This document shows positions 55,839 to 64,000 of a DNA stretch of 64,000 bases, one piece after another. The translations under genes were made by a program, and so were the position numbers. How positions within the stretch are numbered: position 1 is the first letter of the stretch; every line of letters starts with the position of its first letter. The stretch comes from Massilia violaceinigra (lineage in GTDB: Bacteria; Pseudomonadota; Gammaproteobacteria; Burkholderiales; Burkholderiaceae_D). Under the pieces are notes generated by a model. It worked only from the letters and a program-made list of their open reading frames with translations, was not told the origin of the DNA and made no database searches. The stretch spans positions 744,001-808,000 of the forward strand of contig NZ_CP024608.1 of assembly GCF_002752675.1 (NCBI RefSeq). The letters are read 5' to 3'.

Positions 55839-58800
55839 ATGCACTACTCATTTACTGAGAAGAAACGCATTCGCAAGTCATTCGCGAAGCGCGCCAACGT
55901 TCACAACGTTCCCTTCCTTCTGGCTACACAGCTCGAATCCTACGAGAATTTCTTGCAAGCGGATACCATCCCATCGACCCGCAAGAACGACGGCCTGCAG
56001 TCGGCTTTCACCTCGATTTTCCCTATCGTGTCGCACAATGGTTTTGCGCGTCTCGAATTCCTGTCGTATGTCCTGGGTGACCCGGCCTTCGACGTCAAGG
56101 AATGCCAACAGCGTGGCCTGACGTTCGCGTCGCCGCTGCGCGCCAAGGTGCGTCTGGTGATTCTGGATAAAGAATCGCCGACCAAGCCTGTGGTTAAGGA
56201 AATGAAAGAGCAAGAAGTTTACATGGGCGAATTGCCGCTCATGACGACCACCGGCTCGTTCGTCATCAACGGTACCGAGCGCGTGATCGTCTCGCAGCTG
56301 CACCGTTCGCCTGGCGTGTTCTTCGAACACGACCGCGGCAAGACCCACTCGTCGGGCAAGCTGTTGTTCTCGGCACGGATCATTCCTTACCGCGGCTCGT
56401 GGCTGGACTTCGAGTTCGATCCGAAGGACATCCTGTTCTTCCGCGTCGACCGCCGCCGCAAGATGCCTGTGACGATCCTGCTGAAGGCTATCGGGATGTC
56501 GCACGAACAGATCCTGGCGAACTTCTTCGTATTCGATAATTTCAATCTGCGCTCAGAAGGCGCCGAGATGGAATTCGTCGCCGAACGCCTGCGTGGCGAA
56601 GTCGCGCGTTTCGACATCGTGGACAAATCCGGCAAGACCCTGGTGCTGAAAGACAAGCGTATCAACGCCAAGCACGTGCGCGATATCGAAGCGGCCGGCA
56701 TCAAGCACATTTCCGTGCCTGAAGACTACCTGCTCGGCCGTGTGCTGGCCAAGAACATCGTCGACTCGGACACCGGCGAAGTCATCGCGTCGGCCAATGA
56801 CGAGCTGACCGAAGACGTCCTGGGCCGCCTGCGCGACGCTTCCGTGAGCGAAATCCAGACCCTGTACACGAACGACCTCGACCAGGGTGGCTACATCTCG
56901 CAAACCCTGCGTATCGACGACACCGCCGACCAGATGGCCGCGAAAGTGGCGATCTACCGCATGATGCGTCCAGGCGAGCCGCCAACCGAAGATTCGGTCG
57001 AAGCGCTGTTCAACGGCCTGTTCTACAGCCCTGAGCGCTACGACCTGTCGGCCGTCGGCCGCATGAAGTTCAACCGCCGCATCGGCCGCGATGAACTGAC
57101 CGGCATGATGACCCTGTCGAACGACGACGTCCTGGCTGTGATCAAGATCCTGGTGGAACTGCGCAATGGCCGCGGCGAAGTCGACGATATCGATCACCTG
57201 GGTAACCGTCGCGTACGTTGCGTCGGCGAACTGGCGGAGAATCAATTCCGTGCCGGCCTGGTGCGCGTTGAGCGCGCCGTCAAGGAACGCCTCGGCCAGG
57301 CCGAAGCGGACAACCTGATGCCGCACGACTTGATCAACTCGAAGCCGATTTCGGCCGCGATTCGCGAGTTCTTCGGTTCGTCGCAGCTGTCGCAGTTTAT
57401 GGACCAGACCAACCCGCTGTCGGAAATCACCCACAAGCGCCGCGTTTCCGCGCTCGGACCTGGTGGTCTGACCCGCGAACGTGCCGGCTTCGAAGTGCGC
57501 GACGTGCACCCGACCCACTACGGCCGCGTGTGCCCGATCGAAACGCCAGAGGGCCCGAACATTGGTCTGATCAACTCGCTGGCTCTGTTTGCCCGCCTGA
57601 ACGAATACGGCTTCCTCGAGACGCCGTACCGCAAGGTCGAAAACAGCATGGTCACCGACAAGATCGACTATCTGTCCGCGATCGAAGAAGGCCGCTACAT
57701 CATCGCCCAGGCGAATGCGACCATCTCGAAAGAGGGTACCTTGTCGGATGAACTGGTTTCCGCACGTGAAGCCGGCGAAACGATCCTGGTCTCGCCGGAG
57801 CGCATCCAGTACATGGACGTGGCGCCTGGCCAGATCGTCTCGGTCGCAGCTTCCCTGATTCCGTTCCTCGAACACGATGATGCGAACCGCGCATTGATGG
57901 GTGCCAACATGCAGCGCCAGGCCGTTCCTTGCCTGCGCCCTGAAAAAGCCTTCGTCGGTACTGGTATCGAACGCACCGTGGCAGTCGACTCCGGCACCAC
58001 CGTGCAAGCGCTGCGTGGCGGCGTGGTTGACTACATCGATGCAGGCCGTGTCGTGATTCGCGTCAACGACGACGAAGCACTGGCGGGCGAAGTCGGCGTG
58101 GACATCTACAACCTGATCAAGTACACCCGTTCCAACCAGAACACCAACATCAACCAGCGTCCGATCGTGCAGGTTGGCGACCGTGTCGCCAAGCGCGACG
58201 TGATCGCCGATGGCGCGTCGACCGATCTGGGCGAACTGGCTCTGGGTCAGAACATGCTCGTGGCATTTATGCCATGGAACGGTCTGAACTTCGAGGATTC
58301 GATCCTGATCTCGGAAAACGTCGTCAAAGACGACCGCTACACCTCGATTCACATCGAAGAGTTGTCGGTGGTTGCACGCGATACCAAGCTGGGCGCCGAA
58401 GAAATTACGCGCGACATCTCGAACCTGGCTGAAAACCAGCTGGCTCGTCTGGATGAGTCCGGCATCGTCTACATCGGTGCTGAAGTGCAAGCAGGCGACA
58501 CCCTGGTCGGTAAAGTGACGCCAAAAGGCGAAACCCAGCTGACCCCGGAAGAGAAGCTGCTGCGCGCGATTTTCGGCGAGAAAGCATCGGACGTCAAAGA
58601 CACCTCGCTGCGCGTGCCTTCGGGCATGGTCGGCACCGTGATCGACGTGCAAGTGTTTACCCGTGAAGGCATCGTCCGCGACAAGCGCGCCCAGCAGATC
58701 ATCGATGATGAACTCAAGCGTTTCCGCCTCGACCTGAACGACCAGATGCGTATTGTGGAAGGCGATGCCTTCCAGCGTCTGGAAAAAATGCTGATCAACA

Positions 58801-59945
58801 AAGTTGTCAACGGTGGCCCTAAAAAGCTGGCCAAGGGCGCGAAGATCACCAAAGAGTACCTCGACGACCTCGACAAGTACCACTGGTTCGATATCCGTCC
58901 AGCTGACGACGATGCCGCCACCGCCCTCGAAGCGATCAAGGAATCGATCGCCGAGAAGCGTCACCAGTTCGACCTGGCCTTCGAAGAGAAGCGCAAGAAG
59001 TTGACCCAGGGCGATGAGCTGCAACCTGGCGTGCAGAAGATGGTCAAAGTCTACCTGGCCGTCAAGCGCCGCCTGCAGTCGGGCGACAAGATGGCCGGCC
59101 GTCACGGTAACAAGGGTGTGGTTTCCCGTATCGTGCCAGTCGAAGACATGCCGTACATGGCGGACGGTACCCCGGCCGACATCGTGCTGAACCCGCTGGG
59201 CGTTCCGTCGCGGATGAACGTCGGTCAGATTCTCGAAACCCACTTGGGTTGGGCAGCCAAGGGCCTGGGCCTGCGCATCGGCGAAATGCTGAAAGCGCAA
59301 GCCAAGGTCCAGGAAATGCGCAAGTTCCTGAACCTGATCTACAACGAAACCGGCAAGACGGAAGACCTGGACAACTTCAGCGACGACGAGATCATGACCC
59401 TGGCGCAAAACCTGAAGAACGGCGTGCCTTTCGCGACGCCAGTGTTCGACGGTGCGCACGAGTCGGAAATCCATCGCATGCTGGACCTGGCGTATCCTGA
59501 CCATATCGCGACCAAACTCGGCATGACACCGTCGAAGAACCAGGTCACGATGTACGACGGCCGCACCGGCGAATCGTTCGAGCGCAAGGTAACTGTTGGC
59601 TACATGCACGTACTGAAGCTGCACCACTTGGTCGACGACAAGATGCACGCGCGTTCGACCGGTCCTTACTCGCTGGTAACGCAGCAGCCACTGGGCGGTA
59701 AAGCCCAGTTCGGTGGCCAGCGTTTCGGTGAGATGGAAGTCTGGGCACTGGAAGCGTACGGCGCATCGTATGTGCTGCAAGAAATGCTGACCGTCAAGTC
59801 GGATGACGTGAACGGCCGTACCAAAGTGTACGAAAACCTGGTCAAAGGCGACCATGTGATCGACGCGGGTATGCCGGAATCGTTCAACGTGCTGGTGAAA
59901 GAGATTCGTTCGCTGGGTATCGATATTGACCTCGAGCGTAATTAA
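55839..59945 (+). CDS. rpoB: RNA polymerase beta subunit
   Basis: Catalytic subunit of RNA polymerase; 1368 residues. It opens [19 protein letters not shown], has the rifampicin region [17 protein letters not shown] with [20 protein letters not shown], the [11 protein letters not shown] catalytic-loop block, and ends with the clamp segment [15 protein letters not shown] is 5 nt before ATG 55839; a GTG two codons earlier overlaps that site and is not chosen. The rifampicin-contact residues visible in this stretch (Q, D, H, R, S, L positions) are those of a susceptible wild type. Confidence 0.98.
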   Translation: MHYSFTEKKRIRKSFAKRANVHNVPFLLATQLESYENFLQADTIPSTRKNDGLQSAFTSIFPIVSHNGFARLEFLSYVLGDPAFDVKECQQRGLTFASPLRAKVRLVILDKESPTKPVVKEMKEQEVYMGELPLMTTTGSFVINGTERVIVSQLHRSPGVFFEHDRGKTHSSGKLLFSARIIPYRGSWLDFEFDPKDILFFRVDRRRKMPVTILLKAIGMSHEQILANFFVFDNFNLRSEGAEMEFVAERLRGEVARFDIVDKSGKTLVLKDKRINAKHVRDIEAAGIKHISVPEDYLLGRVLAKNIVDSDTGEVIASANDELTEDVLGRLRDASVSEIQTLYTNDLDQGGYISQTLRIDDTADQMAAKVAIYRMMRPGEPPTEDSVEALFNGLFYSPERYDLSAVGRMKFNRRIGRDELTGMMTLSNDDVLAVIKILVELRNGRGEVDDIDHLGNRRVRCVGELAENQFRAGLVRVERAVKERLGQAEADNLMPHDLINSKPISAAIREFFGSSQLSQFMDQTNPLSEITHKRRVSALGPGGLTRERAGFEVRDVHPTHYGRVCPIETPEGPNIGLINSLALFARLNEYGFLETPYRKVENSMVTDKIDYLSAIEEGRYIIAQANATISKEGTLSDELVSAREAGETILVSPERIQYMDVAPGQIVSVAASLIPFLEHDDANRALMGANMQRQAVPCLRPEKAFVGTGIERTVAVDSGTTVQALRGGVVDYIDAGRVVIRVNDDEALAGEVGVDIYNLIKYTRSNQNTNINQRPIVQVGDRVAKRDVIADGASTDLGELALGQNMLVAFMPWNGLNFEDSILISENVVKDDRYTSIHIEELSVVARDTKLGAEEITRDISNLAENQLARLDESGIVYIGAEVQAGDTLVGKVTPKGETQLTPEEKLLRAIFGEKASDVKDTSLRVPSGMVGTVIDVQVFTREGIVRDKRAQQIIDDELKRFRLDLNDQMRIVEGDAFQRLEKMLINKVVNGGPKKLAKGAKITKEYLDDLDKYHWFDIRPADDDAATALEAIKESIAEKRHQFDLAFEEKRKKLTQGDELQPGVQKMVKVYLAVKRRLQSGDKMAGRHGNKGVVSRIVPVEDMPYMADGTPADIVLNPLGVPSRMNVGQILETHLGWAAKGLGLRIGEMLKAQAKVQEMRKFLNLIYNETGKTEDLDNFSDDEIMTLAQNLKNGVPFATPVFDGAHESEIHRMLDLAYPDHIATKLGMTPSKNQVTMYDGRTGESFERKVTVGYMHVLKLHHLVDDKMHARSTGPYSLVTQQPLGGKAQFGGQRFGEMEVWALEAYGASYVLQEMLTVKSDDVNGRTKVYENLVKGDHVIDAGMPESFNVLVKEIRSLGIDIDLERN

Positions 59946-59956
59946 TACCGCCACCT

Positions 59957-60034
59957 CGTCGTTCCCGCGCAGGCGGGAACCCATAGCACCTCTGATCTGC
60001 CGTGCTATGGACCCCCGCCTTCGCGGGGGCGACG
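59957..60034. repeat. Dispersed inverted repeat in the rpoB-rpoC gap
   Basis: The left arm CGTCGTTCCCGCGCAGGCGG goes on to GAACCCATAGCAC. The right arm GTGCTATGGACCCCCGCCTT then CGCGGGGGCGACG faces it with a few compensating changes. The inner bases (CATAGCAC / GTGCTATGG) differ from the CCAAGTT of other copies but still pair. It starts 12 bp after the rpoB stop. Confidence 0.85.
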
Positions 60035-60084
60035 GCGTAACGCATTGGTGGATGTAATAGAAGTTCCATCACCTGGAGTGATAC

Positions 60085-64000
<3,916 letters not shown>

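Overview
The window reads as a chromosomal segment of a GC-rich betaproteobacterium. The protein sequences, the metK-ahcY-metF block, the tRNA-tuf-secE-nusG-rplKAJL-rpoBC block and the dispersed palindromic repeats best fit Burkholderiales, probably Oxalobacteraceae (Massilia/Duganella-like). That placement is an inference from gene content; no 16S rRNA gene is present. Both ends are cut inside genes: metK at the left and rpoC at the right.

Region by region. 1-5.1 kb: methyl-cycle and one-carbon genes (metK, ahcY behind an S-adenosylhomocysteine riboswitch, a small holin-like membrane protein, metF, and 5-formyl-THF cyclo-ligase on the other strand). 5.1-12.8 kb: a tightly packed plus-strand run of slt, an NDUFA9-like dehydrogenase, a glutathione transferase, cca, a di-haem cytochrome c peroxidase and a membrane diguanylate cyclase whose start overlaps the peroxidase stop. 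12.9-15.2 kb: a GNAT gene, then a lower-GC accessory patch with a large hairpin and an antitoxin plus frameshifted PIN toxin. 15.2-20.6 kb: an Lrp-type regulator divergent from hpd and a fused indolepyruvate ferredoxin oxidoreductase, an aromatic amino-acid catabolic unit. 20.6-27.7 kb: DUF3224 and MAPEG proteins, a 1274-residue M48 peptidase with a possible ATC start, an M14 carboxypeptidase and an orphan YefM antitoxin. 27.9-30.1 kb (minus): a PTR1/FolM-like reductase, folB and ttcA.

30.1-39.9 kb is a sugar acquisition and sensing locus. A minus-strand operon encodes a LamB-type porin, periplasmic binding protein, two permeases and an ATPase. It is divergent from a second, paralogous binding protein followed by an OmpR-type response regulator and a histidine kinase. 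I read this as transport plus its own extracytoplasmic sensing branch, the most system-like candidate in the window. 39.9-43.8 kb: a NDUFAF7-like methyltransferase, a membrane-anchored J-domain protein, an LprI-like protein, a solitary RelB/StbD-like antitoxin, and an overlapping pair of TPR and FCP1-like phosphatase genes. 44-49.8 kb: a signalling cluster (CheW, REC-DUF3369-HD-GYP, REC-TPR, HDOD-GAF).

49.8-64 kb is the conserved information-processing block: tRNA-Tyr, -Gly and -Thr, tuf, tRNA-Trp, secE, nusG, rplK, rplA, rplJ (with L10 leader), rplL, rpoB and rpoC. Its notable local features are an acidic N-terminal extension on NusG and two copies of a dispersed inverted repeat inside the operon (nusG-rplK and rpoB-rpoC gaps). 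Most of the window is ordinary core genome; the accessory signals are the degenerate toxin-antitoxin remnants, the repeats and the sensing locus.
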